From positions 306,417-370,416 of the forward strand of contig NZ_WELK01000003.1 in the NCBI RefSeq assembly GCF_009799925.1: a stretch of DNA of 64,000 nt. Direction: 5' to 3'. Below, one piece after another: positions 11,764-21,022 of the stretch. Made by a program: the position numbers and the translations under genes. Source of the stretch: Pseudomonas sp. R-28-1W-6 (GTDB taxonomy: Bacteria > Pseudomonadota > Gammaproteobacteria > Pseudomonadales > Pseudomonadaceae). Position 1 is the stretch's first letter, and each line of letters starts with the position of its first letter. The notes below the pieces were generated by a model. The model was not told the DNA's origin. It did not search any database and saw only the letters and a list, made by a program, of their open reading frames with translations.

Positions 11764-13244
11764 GGCTGGGCCGCCAACGCGGTAGCCGGGATGCGCAGGG
11801 TCTGACCGACCTTGATCACGTCCGAACGCAGCGAGTTGGCGCTGCGCAGCGCGGCCAGGCCGACCTGGTAGCGCTGGGCGATCAGCGCCAGGCTTTCGCC
11901 GGACGTCACCACGTGCTCGCGCGGCCCCGGGGCGATCTTGCCGGTGTCACGCAGCCAGGCGATGTAGGTGCCGGGCGGTGGGTTCTGCTGGAAGAACTGC
12001 CGTACCCCGGTGGTGATCGAGCGAGCCAGGGCCTGCTGATGGCCGTGGCTGGACAGCTTGCGTGCCTCGTTGGGGTTGGAGATGAAGCCGGTTTCGACCA
12101 GGATCGACGGAATGTCCGGCGATTTCAGCACCATGAAGCCGGCCTGCTCGACCCGGCGCTTGTGCAGCGGGGTGATGCTGCCCATGTGGCTGAGTACCTT
12201 CTGCCCGACGTTGAGGCTGGAGGACAGCGAGGCGGTCATCGACAGGTCGAGCAGCACCCCGGCGAGCATGCGGTCCTTGTCGTCGAGGCTGACGTTGCCG
12301 GCGCCACCGATCAGGTCCGACTGGTTTTCGCTGTCGGCCAGCCAGCGCGCGGTTTCCGAGGTGGCGCCGCGATCCGACAGGGCGAACACCGAGGCGCCGA
12401 AAGCCGAAGCCCGGGGCGCGGCATCGGCATGGATGGAGACGAACAGGTCGGCGCCCTTCTTGCGCGCAATCTCGGTGCGTTTGCGCAGCGGAATGAAGTA
12501 ATCGCCGGTGCGCACCAGCTCGCCGCGGAAGCCCTTCTCGGCATTGATCTGCCGCTGCAGCTCCTTGGCGATGGCCAGGGTCACGTTCTTCTCGAACACG
12601 CTCTTGTTCGGCCCGAGCGCGCCCGGGTCTTCGCCGCCATGGCCGGCATCGATGGCCACCACGATCTCGCGCTTGCCGCTGGGCATCGGCGGCAGCTTGG
12701 CGGGCGCCGTGCTGGCCACCTCGGCAACCGGCACCTGCGCCGGCGGGTTGGCACTGCCTGCGGTATTGGCTGGAGCTGGCGTGCTGGCGTTGTTGCCGCC
12801 GGGCGGCGCACTGGGCGCGACCGCGGCCGAGCCGGCAGGCACCGATTCCTGATCGAACAGGTCGACGACCAGGCGATGGCCATACTGTTGATTGGGCGCC
12901 AGGCTGAAGCTTTTCGGCGCAACCGTCGCCGACAGGTCGAGGACCAGGCGCAGGTCGGTCGGCGAGCGCTGGGCCGAGCGCACCGCGGTGATCGGCGTGT
13001 TGCCCAGCGACAGCTGATCCAGGCGGCCGACCATCTGCGCGCCGTTGATATCGATGACGATGCGATTCGGTGCGGCCAGGGTGAACACGCTGTGCTGCAC
13101 CGGGCCGGACAGGTCGAAGACCAGGCGGGTGTTATCCGGCGCGCGCCACAGGCGCACGCTGCGCACTTCCGTGGCGGCCAGCACGTCGGCAGCCAGCGCC
13201 GCCAAGACTATCCCTACCCCGCTGAACAGCGCACGAATGCGCAT
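11760..13244 (-). CDS. amiB: N-acetylmuramoyl-L-alanine amidase, AMIN-Amidase_3-LysM
   Basis: A periplasmic zinc amidase that cleaves septal peptidoglycan stem peptides during cell separation, normally activated by an EnvC/NlpD-type LytM factor. The 494 residues show a signal peptide (1-24, ending VLAA), an AMIN septum-targeting domain (about 26-125), a proline/alanine linker, the catalytic domain with zinc ligands in DAGHGGED, a following Glu and SIHAD, and a C-terminal LysM repeat (about 445-490). The start at MRIRALF is chosen for the signal peptide and the GGGGA upstream; an ATG four codons earlier has no ribosome site. Between tsaE and mutL, as in PAO1. Confidence 0.95.
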   Translation of the reverse strand: MRIRALFSGVGIVLAALAADVLAATEVRSVRLWRAPDNTRLVFDLSGPVQHSVFTLAAPNRIVIDINGAQMVGRLDQLSLGNTPITAVRSAQRSPTDLRLVLDLSATVAPKSFSLAPNQQYGHRLVVDLFDQESVPAGSAAVAPSAPPGGNNASTPAPANTAGSANPPAQVPVAEVASTAPAKLPPMPSGKREIVVAIDAGHGGEDPGALGPNKSVFEKNVTLAIAKELQRQINAEKGFRGELVRTGDYFIPLRKRTEIARKKGADLFVSIHADAAPRASAFGASVFALSDRGATSETARWLADSENQSDLIGGAGNVSLDDKDRMLAGVLLDLSMTASLSSSLNVGQKVLSHMGSITPLHKRRVEQAGFMVLKSPDIPSILVETGFISNPNEARKLSSHGHQQALARSITTGVRQFFQQNPPPGTYIAWLRDTGKIAPGPREHVVTSGESLALIAQRYQVGLAALRSANSLRSDVIKVGQTLRIPATALAAQP

Positions 13245-13272
13245 AGCCTTCCCCATTTTTATATACAGACTC

Positions 13273-13740
13273 TTATAAGGCGGCAGATAAGGCAGCACAC
13301 CACGCCTCGGCGCGGGCGCTGTGCGGTTGCAGCAGCAACGCACGGCCGGCTTCATGTGGGGTAATGGTAATGTCCAGGTCGGCCTTTGGCAAAACGCCGG
13401 CACCGCGCTGCGGCCACTCGATCAGGCACAGGGCGTCCGCGCCGAAATAGTCGCGGATGCCGAGAAATTCCAGCTCCTCCGGGTCGGCCAGGCGATACAG
13501 GTCGAAGTGGAAGATACGCGTGTCGCCCAGCTCATAGGGCTCGACCAGGGTGAAGGTCGGGCTCTTCACCGCCCCCTGATGCCCAAAGCCGCGCACGATG
13601 CCGCGCGACAGGGTGGTCTTGCCGGCCCCCAGATCGCCATGCAGACAGATTATGCCGCGCCCCTCGGTCAGCGCCGCCAGGCGCGCGCCGAGGGCCAGCA
13701 TGGCCTCCTCGCCAGCGGCGTACAGGGTTACTGCAGACAT
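13273..13740 (-). CDS. tsaE: tRNA threonylcarbamoyladenosine synthesis ATPase TsaE
   Basis: ATPase subunit of the TsaB-TsaD-TsaE complex that makes t6A37 in ANN-reading tRNAs. The 155-residue product has the P-loop GDLGAGKT (35-42), the SPTFTLV switch segment near 58 and the IEWPQR segment typical of the family. ATG at 13740 is preferred over a TTG two codons upstream because GAGGAG is 8 bases from the ATG but only 2 from the TTG. The first codons overlap the nnr stop by 13 bases, so it is likely coupled to nnr. Confidence 0.96.
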   Translation of the reverse strand: MSAVTLYAAGEEAMLALGARLAALTEGRGIICLHGDLGAGKTTLSRGIVRGFGHQGAVKSPTFTLVEPYELGDTRIFHFDLYRLADPEELEFLGIRDYFGADALCLIEWPQRGAGVLPKADLDITITPHEAGRALLLQPHSARAEAWCAALSAAL

Positions 13741-15227
13741 GGACAATGCTCCTCAAGCAACTGACGAATGGTCGGCAACAGGTCGCTGGCCGCCAACCCG
13801 CGACCGCCGGCCCCGAGCTGCTGGCCGGCACTGGCGTGCAGCCAGACCGCCAGCGCAGCGGCCTCAAAGGCGGCCAGGCCCTGGGCCCGCAGCGCGCCGA
13901 CCAGCCCGGCCAGCACATCGCCAAAGCCGGCACCGGCCATGGCCGGATGCCCACGATCGCACAGCAGCAGGCGACCGTCGGGGGCGGCGACCAGGCTGCC
14001 GGCGCCCTTGAGCACCACCACCGCGGCGAACTTCGCGGCCAGGGCCCGGGCCGCCGCCGGTCGATCGGCCTGCACCGCGGCCGTGCTGCAGCCGAGCAGG
14101 CGCGCCGCCTCGCCGGGGTGCGGGGTCAGCACGCTATCGACGGGCAGCGTCACGACAGCGCTTGCCAGCAGGTTCAGCGCGTCGGCATCCCACACCTGCG
14201 GCCGCGGGCTGGCCGCCAGCGCACTGAGCAGGCTGCGCCCCCAGGCCTGCTGGCCGAGGCCGGGCCCGGCCACCAGCACGTCGGCCTGCTCGCACAGCCC
14301 CGGCAACTGGTAGGTGGAGTCGCAGGCCACGCACATGATTTCCGGGCGCCGTGCCAGGGACGCCGGCACATTCTCGCCCCGGGTCGCCAGGGAAACCAGG
14401 CCGGCGCCGCCACGCAGGGCGCTCTCGGCCGAGAGCAGGGCGGCGCCGCCAAAACCGCGATCGCCGCCGACCACCAGCACATGGCCGAAACTGCCCTTGT
14501 GCGCGGTGCGCGAGCGCGGTGCCAGCCGCGGCAGCGCCGCGCCCGCCAGGCGCATGGCCTGGCAGGACTGCGCGGCGACCAGCTGCGGGTCGGCGCGCAG
14601 GTCATCGAACACCAGCTGGCCGATCCAGTCGGCGGCATCACCGGTGAACAGGCCGAGCTTGAGACCGATGAAGCTGACGGTGAGGTCGGCGCGTACCGCC
14701 AGCTCCTCGACCAGGCCGCTGTCGGCATTCAGCCCGGAAGGGATATCCACCGCCAGCACGGGCAGGCCGCTGCCATTGATCTGGGCGATGGCCGCCGCAT
14801 ACGGCTCGCGCAAGGCTCCGCGAAAGCCGGTGCCGAGCAGGGCATCGACCAGCACCCCCTGCAGCTCGGCGTCGGCCCGCCAGGGCTCTATCGTCACCCC
14901 GGCCGCGCGTGCAGTGGCACAGGCCTGCGCCGCATCGCCGTCGAGTTGCTGCGGTGCGCCGACCGCCAGCACGCGCACCGCCCAGCCGGCCTGCTGCGCC
15001 AGGGCGGCGAGCAGAAAGCCGTCGCCGGCGTTGTTGCCGGCCCCGCTCAGCACCGTCACCGCAGCGGCCTGCGGCCAGCGCCGGCGCAGCGCGCGCCAGG
15101 CCGCATGGGCGGCACGCTGCATCAGTTCAAAGCCCGGGGTACCGGCGGCGATCAGCCGCGCATCCAGCTCGCGAACCTGGGCGGCGCTGTACAACGGCAG
15201 GGGTAATAGGGTTTCAGCAAGCGACAT
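13728..15227 (-). CDS. nnr: Bifunctional NAD(P)H-hydrate epimerase/dehydratase
   Basis: Repairs NADHX and NADPHX. The N-terminal YjeF domain (about 1-215, with GNNAGDGF) epimerises the hydrates and the C-terminal ribokinase-like domain (about 225-495, with GAGFGDVL) dehydrates the S-form with ADP. The 499-residue length fits the fused bacterial form. The ATG start lies 65 bases from the divergent queG start, with a TATAAT on its own strand at 15258-15263. It heads the nnr-tsaE-amiB-mutL run, whose genes overlap or sit within 30 bases, so this is probably one operon. Confidence 0.96.
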   Translation of the reverse strand: MSLAETLLPLPLYSAAQVRELDARLIAAGTPGFELMQRAAHAAWRALRRRWPQAAAVTVLSGAGNNAGDGFLLAALAQQAGWAVRVLAVGAPQQLDGDAAQACATARAAGVTIEPWRADAELQGVLVDALLGTGFRGALREPYAAAIAQINGSGLPVLAVDIPSGLNADSGLVEELAVRADLTVSFIGLKLGLFTGDAADWIGQLVFDDLRADPQLVAAQSCQAMRLAGAALPRLAPRSRTAHKGSFGHVLVVGGDRGFGGAALLSAESALRGGAGLVSLATRGENVPASLARRPEIMCVACDSTYQLPGLCEQADVLVAGPGLGQQAWGRSLLSALAASPRPQVWDADALNLLASAVVTLPVDSVLTPHPGEAARLLGCSTAAVQADRPAAARALAAKFAAVVVLKGAGSLVAAPDGRLLLCDRGHPAMAGAGFGDVLAGLVGALRAQGLAAFEAAALAVWLHASAGQQLGAGGRGLAASDLLPTIRQLLEEHCPCLQ

Positions 15228-15257
15228 GGTTCGGTGATTCCGGCGAGGTCTGGCAGA

Positions 15258-15265
15258 ATTATACC
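15258..15265. promoter_or_regulatory. Overlapping divergent -10 elements, nnr/queG
   Basis: The plus strand reads attatacc. On the minus strand bases 15263-15258 read TATAAT, a perfect -10 for nnr; on the plus strand 15260-15265 read TATACC, a fair -10 for queG. The starts are 31 and 28 bases away. No good -35 is seen for either direction. This is the only AT-rich point in the 65-base gap. Confidence 0.5.
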
Positions 15266-15292
15266 CTCCTCGCCTCCGGTTTCCCGCCTGCC

Positions 15293-16357
15293 ATGTCTGC
15301 CACCGCTCTCGACCTTGTGCACCTCGCCCAGTCCATCAAGGACTGGGGCCGCGAGCTGGGCTTCCAGCAGGTCGGCATCGCCGGCGTGGAACTGGGCGAA
15401 CATGAGCGGCACCTGCAGCGCTGGCTCGACGCCGGCTACCAGGGCGAAATGGACTACATGGCCGCCCACGGCAGCAAGCGCTCGCACCCGGAGCAGCTGG
15501 TGCCCGGCACCCTGCGCGTGGTGTCGCTGCGCATGGACTACCTGCCCGGCGACACCCGCATGAGCGAGTGCCTGGCCCAGCCGGAAACCGCCTACGTGTC
15601 GCGCTACGCACTGGGCCGCGACTACCACAAGCTGATCCGCAAGCGCCTGCAGCAGCTGGCCGAACGCATCCAGCAGGCCATCGGCCCGTTCGGCCACCGC
15701 GCCTTCGTCGACAGCGCCCCGGTACTGGAGAAGGCTATCGCCGAGCAGGCCGGCCTCGGCTGGATCGGCAAGAACACCCTGATCCTCAACCGCAAGGCCG
15801 GCAGCTGGTTCTTCCTCGGCGAGCTGTTCGTCGACCTGGCGCTGCCGGTGGATGCGCCGCATGCCTCGGAACACTGCGGGCGCTGCACGGCCTGCCTGGA
15901 TATCTGCCCGACCGCCGCCTTCGTCGCCCCCTACGTGCTGGATGCGCGACGCTGCATCTCCTACCTGACCATCGAGTACAAGGGCAGCATCCCCGTCGAA
16001 CTGCGCCCGCTGATCGGCAACCGGGTGTTCGGCTGCGACGACTGTCAGCTGGTCTGCCCGTGGAACCGCTTCGCCAAACCGACCGCGCAGAACGACTTCC
16101 AGCCGCGCCACGGGCTGGACAATGCCGCGCTGAGCGCACTGTTTCGCTGGAGCGAAGAGGAGTTCCTCAGCCGCACCGAAGGCTCGCCGCTGCGCCGCGC
16201 CGGCTACGAGCGCTGGCTGCGCAACCTGGCCGTCGGCCTGGGCAATGCACCCTCGAGCATTGCGGTGCTGGAGGCGCTCGCGGCGCGCCGCGACGATCCG
16301 TCGGAACTGGTGCGCGAGCATGTATTGTGGGCCTTGCAGCGCCATGGCCAGGCATAG
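15293..16357 (+). CDS. queG: Epoxyqueuosine reductase
   Basis: Cobalamin- and iron-sulfur-dependent enzyme for the last step of queuosine synthesis in tRNA, reducing epoxyqueuosine at position 34. The 354 residues contain two [4Fe-4S] sets: Cys195, 198, 201 and 205 in CGRCTACLDICP, and Cys221 with Cys248, 251 and 255 in CDDCQLVCP. The N-terminal two-thirds form the B12 domain, and a HEAT-like tail follows the clusters. The start ATG gives MSATALDLVHLAQ; longer in-frame sequence upstream overlaps the nnr coding strand and is rejected. Divergent from nnr and convergent with orn. Confidence 0.96.
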   Translation: MSATALDLVHLAQSIKDWGRELGFQQVGIAGVELGEHERHLQRWLDAGYQGEMDYMAAHGSKRSHPEQLVPGTLRVVSLRMDYLPGDTRMSECLAQPETAYVSRYALGRDYHKLIRKRLQQLAERIQQAIGPFGHRAFVDSAPVLEKAIAEQAGLGWIGKNTLILNRKAGSWFFLGELFVDLALPVDAPHASEHCGRCTACLDICPTAAFVAPYVLDARRCISYLTIEYKGSIPVELRPLIGNRVFGCDDCQLVCPWNRFAKPTAQNDFQPRHGLDNAALSALFRWSEEEFLSRTEGSPLRRAGYERWLRNLAVGLGNAPSSIAVLEALAARRDDPSELVREHVLWALQRHGQA

Positions 16358-16360
16358 CAG

Positions 16361-16418
16361 CGGCTGAAGCCGCGCCCGGCCTTCGGCCGCCATGCATAAG
16401 CCCGCACGAGGCGGGCTT
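16361..16418. terminator. Hairpin cluster between queG and orn
   Basis: Three hairpins lie in a row: cggc/gccg (16361-16372, loop tgaa), cggcc/ggccg (16377-16389, loop ttc) and aagcccgc/gcgggctt (16398-16418, loop acgag). The last has the form of a bidirectional terminator, with short T or A flanks only. It fits the end of two convergent genes. Confidence 0.55.
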
Positions 16419-16427
16419 GGTAGCGCG

Positions 16428-16973
16428 TCAGACCTTGAGGAAGTGCTCGCGGTAATGGCGCAGCTCGGCAATCGACTCGCGGATATCGTCCAGCGCCTGG
16501 TGGCTGCCCTGCTTCTGGAAGGAGTCCTTGACCGCCGGCGCCCACAGGCCGGCGAGAATCTTCAGGGTCGACACGTCCAGGTAGCGGTAGTGGAAGTAGG
16601 CCTCCAGCTCCGGCATGTACTTGTAGAGGAAGCGCCGGTCCTGGGCGATGCTGTTGCCGCAGATCGGCGACTTGCCTTTCGGCACCCACTGCTCGAGGAA
16701 GGCGATGGTCTGCGCCTGCGCCTCGGCCGGGCCGATCTTGCTCTCGCGCACGCGCTGGGTCAGGCCGCTCTCGCCGTGGGTGCGGGTGTTCCACTCGTCC
16801 ATGCCGGCCAGCAGCTCATCGCTCTGGTGCACGGCGATCACCGGGCCCTCGGCGAGGATGTTCAGGTCGCTGTCGGTGACGATGGTGGCCATCTCGATGA
16901 TGACGTCGCGCTCCGGCTCCAGCCCGGTCATTTCCAGGTCGATCCAGATCAGGTTGTTGGGGTTCTGCGGCAT
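16428..16973 (-). CDS. orn: Oligoribonuclease
   Basis: A DEDDh 3'-5' exonuclease that degrades di- to short oligonucleotides, including pGpG from c-di-GMP turnover, so it also sets c-di-GMP signalling. The 181 residues contain ExoI with Asp12 and Glu14 (DLEMTG), an ExoII region around [10 protein letters not shown] and Exo[13 protein letters not shown]. The start [10 protein letters not shown] is chosen for AGGAGT 8 bases upstream; a 7-residue upstream extension is rejected. It lies 48 bases downstream of a membrane methyltransferase gene in the same direction. Confidence 0.97.
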   Translation of the reverse strand: MPQNPNNLIWIDLEMTGLEPERDVIIEMATIVTDSDLNILAEGPVIAVHQSDELLAGMDEWNTRTHGESGLTQRVRESKIGPAEAQAQTIAFLEQWVPKGKSPICGNSIAQDRRFLYKYMPELEAYFHYRYLDVSTLKILAGLWAPAVKDSFQKQGSHQALDDIRESIAELRHYREHFLKV

Positions 16974-17021
16974 GGCGGTTACTCCTGGGTGCAAGGCGCC
17001 AGTTTAGCAGCAGGCCAGGCC

Positions 17022-17792
17022 CTAGAGCCGCCAGATCAGCAAACGCGAAGCGCGCCAGTCCGGCACCTCGACAACCTCATGGGCCGGCACCTGCGGCACC
17101 TCGAAGCTGTTGCTGATCAGCAGGGCGCCGGGGCGCATTTGCGCCCGCGCCTGCTGCCACAGCCGCGCCATCGGCGCCGGCGAGAGAAAGCAGTAGACCA
17201 CGTCGTAGTCGCCCAGCGCCTCGCGCCACAGGCTGCGGTAGCGCACCCGGCAGTTGCGGTAGGGCAGGCAGCGCAACCAGGCACAGAGGAACACCAGCGG
17301 CGCGGTCTCCACCCCGCACAGGCGCGCCTGCGGGTAGTCGCGCGCCAGCTGCACCAGGGTGCCGCCCAGGCCGCAGCCGAGGTCGACGAAACGGAAATCC
17401 GCCGCCTGCCCGGCCAGCAGCCGGCTCAGGCGCTGCCGCGTCGGCGCCCCGCTCAGGTACAGCGGCACCTGCTCGCGCAAGCTGTTCCAGTTGCTCAGCA
17501 ACAGCAGCAGGAAAGCCCCGAGAAACCACCAAGACGGCAGCTCGCGCGCCTGCAGCGCCACCAGGGCCGGGACGAAGGCGAAGTTCAACGGCAGCCACCA
17601 GCGGCGCAAACCCAGGCCATGACCGCACGCCGCGGCCAGAGCGCCCTGCAGCAGCGCCGCCGGCCACAGCGGCACGTGCCAGCCGGCCAGCTGTTTCAGC
17701 AGCACCAGCAGCAGCGCCACAACCAGCACGGCCAGCAACTGGGCCAGCAAGGCACGCAGGGCCGGGTAACGGCCGGGCAGAGGATCGAACAT
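17022..17792 (-). CDS. Membrane-anchored class I SAM-dependent methyltransferase, substrate unknown
   Basis: A 256-residue protein with hydrophobic segments at about 11-34, 42-60 and 86-101 followed by a Rossmann methyltransferase domain. Motif I is VDLGCGLGG (136-144), the acidic end of strand 2 is in GVETAP near 160, and a motif IV-like YDVVYCFLSPAP follows. The order membrane segments then methyltransferase suggests a cytoplasmic enzyme acting on a membrane-associated substrate; this is inference. It precedes orn by 48 bases and lies opposite rsgA. The ATG has no clear Shine-Dalgarno. I do not recognise a specific family member. Confidence 0.8.
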   Translation of the reverse strand: MFDPLPGRYPALRALLAQLLAVLVVALLLVLLKQLAGWHVPLWPAALLQGALAAACGHGLGLRRWWLPLNFAFVPALVALQARELPSWWFLGAFLLLLLSNWNSLREQVPLYLSGAPTRQRLSRLLAGQAADFRFVDLGCGLGGTLVQLARDYPQARLCGVETAPLVFLCAWLRCLPYRNCRVRYRSLWREALGDYDVVYCFLSPAPMARLWQQARAQMRPGALLISNSFEVPQVPAHEVVEVPDWRASRLLIWRL

Positions 17793-17869
17793 GGGACATC
17801 CGGCAAGCGAGGAAGAACGCCAGTTGTACCAGCTCCGGCGGCGCCACAGCCAGCCCGAGGCCCCCGTGC

Positions 17870-17875
17870 TAAACT
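17870..17875 (+). promoter_or_regulatory. Putative -10 of rsgA promoter
   Basis: TAAACT followed by the GC-rich discriminator cgcggccg lies 30 bases before the rsgA ATG, the same layout as other -10 boxes in this window. No convincing -35 is seen 16-18 bases upstream. Confidence 0.35.
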
Positions 17876-17905
17876 CGCGGCCGTTTCACTAACCCCGGAA
17901 AGGTC

Positions 17906-18937
17906 ATGGCCAAACGCCAACTCACTCGCCGCCAGAGCTGGCGCATCGACAAGGTTCAGGAAGAGCGTGCGGCACGCGCCGCCAAGCGCGAATCGCGCAT
18001 GCTCGAAGAGCTCGAGGGCGGCGATCTCGGCCCCGAGCAGACCGGCCTGGTCATCGCCCACTTCGGCGTACAGGTCGAGGTCGAAGCCCTGGAGGGCGAA
18101 CAGGCCGGCCAGGTCTGCCGCTGCCACCTGCGCGCCAACCTGCCGGCGCTGGTCACCGGCGACCGCGTGGTCTGGCGGGCCGGCAACCAGGGCATCGGCG
18201 TGATCGTCGCGCAGCTGCCGCGCTGCTCCGAGCTGTGCCGCCCGGACATGCGCGGTCAGCTCAAGCCGGTGGCGGCCAACGTCGACCTGATCGTCATCGT
18301 CTTCGCCCCGCTGCCGCATGCGCACGCCAACCTGATCGACCGCTACCTGATCGCCGCCGAGCACGCCGGCATCCAGCCGCAGCTGCTGCTGAACAAGGCC
18401 GACCTGGTCGACGCGGAGAACGCCGCGCACCTCAACGGCCTGCTTGCCACCTACCGCCAGCTCGGCTACCCGCTGCTGGAAGTGTCCGCCCACGAAGGCG
18501 GCGGCATGGATGAGCTGCGCAAGCGTCTGGACGGCCACGTCAGCGTATTCGTCGGCCAGTCCGGGGTCGGCAAGTCGTCGCTGGTCAACAGCCTGCTACC
18601 CGGCGTCGACACCCGCGTCGGCCCGCTGTCGGAAGTCACCGGCAAGGGCACCCACACCACCACCACCGCGCGGCTGTTCCACTTCCCCGGCGGCGGCGAG
18701 CTGATCGACTCTCCCGGCATCCGCGAATTCGGCCTCGGCCATGTCAGCCGCGACGACGTCGAAGCCGGCTTCATCGAGTTCCGCGACCTGCTCGGCACCT
18801 GTCGCTTCCGCGACTGCAAGCACGACCGCGAACCCGGCTGCGCCCTGCTCAAGGCCCTGGAAGACGGCCGCATCCAGCCGCAACGGATGGCCAGCTACCG
18901 GCACATCATCGCCAGCCTGCCCGAGACGGAATACTGA
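17906..18937 (+). CDS. rsgA: Small ribosomal subunit biogenesis GTPase RsgA
   Basis: A circularly permuted GTPase that proofreads late 30S subunit maturation. The 343 residues show a basic N-terminus, an OB-fold (about 45-110), then G motifs in permuted order: G4 NKAD at 163, G1 GQSGVGKSS at 217 and G3 DSPG at 268, and a C-terminal zinc knuckle formed by [21 protein letters not shown] precedes the ATG. It is a single-gene unit between divergent and convergent neighbours, with a terminator after it. Confidence 0.97.
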   Translation: MAKRQLTRRQSWRIDKVQEERAARAAKRESRMLEELEGGDLGPEQTGLVIAHFGVQVEVEALEGEQAGQVCRCHLRANLPALVTGDRVVWRAGNQGIGVIVAQLPRCSELCRPDMRGQLKPVAANVDLIVIVFAPLPHAHANLIDRYLIAAEHAGIQPQLLLNKADLVDAENAAHLNGLLATYRQLGYPLLEVSAHEGGGMDELRKRLDGHVSVFVGQSGVGKSSLVNSLLPGVDTRVGPLSEVTGKGTHTTTTARLFHFPGGGELIDSPGIREFGLGHVSRDDVEAGFIEFRDLLGTCRFRDCKHDREPGCALLKALEDGRIQPQRMASYRHIIASLPETEY

Positions 18938-18959
18938 GCCCCGCCGCAGCAGAAACGAC

Positions 18960-18984
18960 AAGGCCGCGATCATCGCGGCCTTGT
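18960..18984. terminator. Bidirectional terminator, rsgA/motB
   Basis: Arms aaggccgcg and cgcggcctt with inner bases atcat form a strong hairpin between the convergent rsgA and motB stops. The T tract is short (ttgtt) on the plus strand. Confidence 0.65.
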
Positions 18985-19018
18985 TCATCGTGCAGTCCTG
19001 CAGACGCGACCCGAGCCG

Positions 19019-20047
19019 CTACTCCCTGGGCTCGTCGAACTGCAGCGCGCCATCCTCGAAGATATTCAGTTTCTCGCGCAGCTCCGGCGACTGCACCGGG
19101 GCATCGGCCGCCGGCATCGGCTCGGCCGGCACGGCGCCCTCGGCGGGCGGCGGCGCGTCGCCCTGCTGTTCCTGCTCGCCCTCGATGGCGCGCTGCGCCT
19201 TCTTGGTCAGCACGGTGATGTCGATGCGCCGGTTCACCGGGTTGAGCGGGTCCTGGCGATCGAACAGCGCCGAGGAGGCATAACCGACCACCCGCGCCAC
19301 GCGCTCGTCCGGGTAGCCCCCGGCGACCAGGGCCCGGCGCGCCGCATTGGCGCGGTTGGCGGACAGCTCCCAGTTGCCGAACTCGCCATCGGCGGCAAAC
19401 GGCTTGGCATCAGTATGGCCGCTGACGCTGATCTTGTTCGGCACTTCCTTGATGGTCTCGGCGAGGATCAGCAGGATGTCCTCGAAGTAGGGCTGCAGAC
19501 GCGCGCTACCGAGGTCGAACATCGGCCGGTTCTCGGCATCCATGATCTGGATGCGCAGGCCGTCCTGGGTGATCTCGAAGAGGATCTGGTCCTTGAACTT
19601 CTGCAGCTGCGGATTTTCGTCGACCTTGGTCTGCAGCTCCTGCAGGAGCATTTCCAGGCGTTCGCGCTCGACCTGCTCGGCGAGCTGTTCGGCCTGGCTG
19701 GGGCTGACTTCCTGCTGATCCTCGGTTTGCGCGTCGATCGCCGCCTCCTCGGCATCCGGGGCGTCTTTTAGCTCGGGATTGAGGGTGCGATCCGGGGCCG
19801 GCGTCGGCGTGCCGCCGAGGTCGATCACATGGGGGCTGGCGCTCTCGGTGAAGCCGATGGGGTCCTGGAAGTAACCGGAGATAGCCTTCTTCTGCTCGGG
19901 GGTAGCCGAACTCATCAGCCACATCACCAGGAAGAACGCCATCATCGCCGTGGCGAAGTCGGCGAAGGCGATTTTCCAGGCGCCACCATGGTGACCGCCA
20001 GCGGTCTTCTTGACCCGCTTGACGATGATTGGCTGATTGTTTTCCAT
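19019..20047 (-). CDS. motB: Flagellar motor stator protein MotB
   Basis: With MotA it forms the proton-driven stator that turns the flagellum and anchors to peptidoglycan. The 342 residues show a short basic cytoplasmic start, one membrane helix (about 26-46) carrying the proton-carrying Asp30 in ADFATAMMAFF, a plug/linker rich in Glu, an OmpA/MotB peptidoglycan-binding domain (about 165-290, with SGHTDAKP) and a proline/alanine/glutamate tail. It starts 5 bases after motA. Only one stator pair is in the window; pseudomonads usually have a second, MotCD, elsewhere. Confidence 0.97.
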   Translation of the reverse strand: MENNQPIIVKRVKKTAGGHHGGAWKIAFADFATAMMAFFLVMWLMSSATPEQKKAISGYFQDPIGFTESASPHVIDLGGTPTPAPDRTLNPELKDAPDAEEAAIDAQTEDQQEVSPSQAEQLAEQVERERLEMLLQELQTKVDENPQLQKFKDQILFEITQDGLRIQIMDAENRPMFDLGSARLQPYFEDILLILAETIKEVPNKISVSGHTDAKPFAADGEFGNWELSANRANAARRALVAGGYPDERVARVVGYASSALFDRQDPLNPVNRRIDITVLTKKAQRAIEGEQEQQGDAPPPAEGAVPAEPMPAADAPVQSPELREKLNIFEDGALQFDEPRE

Positions 20048-20052
20048 GGCCC

Positions 20053-20904
20053 TTAGTTACCGCGCATGGCCTGCTCGAGCTCGCTGAAGCTCGGCCGGTG
20101 CGCGGGAAACAGCACCTTGCGCCCGAACTCCACAGCCAGCGTCGGCGGCATGCCGGAAGCGGAAGCCACCAGCGTGGCCTTGATCGCCTCGTACAGGTTC
20201 AGCTCTTCCTTGGCATCGTGTTCCAGGGCACCGGAGAGCGGGCCGAAGAAGCCGTAGGAGGCCAGGATGCCGAGGAAGGTCCCCACCAGGGCGGTACCGA
20301 CCTTCTCGCCGATCTGTGCGTTGTCCGCGGAAGCCAGGATCGACATGGTGATCACGATGCCCAGTACCGCCGCCACGATACCCATGGCCGGCATGCCGTC
20401 GGCCACCTTGGCCACCGCATGGGCCGGGTGCTCCAGCTCTTCCTTGAGCCCGTTGAGCTCCATGTCGAAGAGGTTCTCCAGCTCGTGCGGCGCCATGTTG
20501 CCGGACGACATGATGCGCAGGTAATCGCAGATGAAGGCGGTCATCCCCGCGTCCTTGAGCACCGAGGGGTACTTGCTGAAGATCGGGCTGGCGTTGGGAT
20601 CCTCGACGTCCGCCTCGATGGCCATCATGCCTTCGCGGCGGCTCTTGTTGAGAATCTCGTAGAGCAGCTTCAGCACCTCCAGATAGAAGGTGTGAGTGAA
20701 GCGCGAGCTGAACATCTTCAACGACTTCTTGAAGACGGTCATGAAGGTGCTGCCGGGGTTGGCCTGCAGGAAGGCGCCCAGGGCGGCGCCGCCGATGATC
20801 ATCACCTCGAAGGGGTGGATCAGCGCCATGAACTTGCCGCCGGACAGGATGAAGCCGCCGAGCACGCTGCCGAATACGACCAAGATGCCGAGGATTTTTG
20901 CCAT
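20053..20904 (-). CDS. motA: Flagellar motor stator protein MotA
   Basis: Channel subunit of the flagellar stator, five copies around a MotB dimer. The 283 residues show four membrane segments (about 3-22, 30-52, 170-190 and 200-222) with the large cytoplasmic loop between the second and third that contacts FliG. Start ATG at 20904 gives the family N-terminus MAKILGILVVF; an upstream extension of 15 residues (MFCITLPTDSSSSS) is rejected. There is no good Shine-Dalgarno before this ATG, which is unusual. A FliA-like promoter is at 20959-20985. Confidence 0.96.
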   Translation of the reverse strand: MAKILGILVVFGSVLGGFILSGGKFMALIHPFEVMIIGGAALGAFLQANPGSTFMTVFKKSLKMFSSRFTHTFYLEVLKLLYEILNKSRREGMMAIEADVEDPNASPIFSKYPSVLKDAGMTAFICDYLRIMSSGNMAPHELENLFDMELNGLKEELEHPAHAVAKVADGMPAMGIVAAVLGIVITMSILASADNAQIGEKVGTALVGTFLGILASYGFFGPLSGALEHDAKEELNLYEAIKATLVASASGMPPTLAVEFGRKVLFPAHRPSFSELEQAMRGN

Positions 20905-20958
20905 GGGAGATGAGCTTGAAGAGTCAGTCGGAAGGGTTATGCAAAACAACCCTTCTAT

Positions 20959-20985
20959 TTATCGGAAGTATTGCGCCAGACTATA
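20959..20985 (-). promoter_or_regulatory. Putative FliA (sigma-28) promoter of motAB
   Basis: Read leftward, TATA (20982-20985), a 15-base spacer and TCCGATAA (20959-20966) match TAAA-N15-GCCGATAA at 3 of 4 and 7 of 8 positions with exact spacing. The -10 lies 54 bases before the motA start. Flagellar stator genes are common targets of this sigma factor. Confidence 0.6.
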
Positions 20986-21022
20986 GGCAGTAAAGGCGAA
21001 AAGCCAGTTTGGCTCAATCTGC

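Noticed and set aside
13245..13403. 53-residue N-terminal extension of the amidase gene
   Set aside because: It overlaps tsaE and would hide the signal peptide that begins at MRIRALF.
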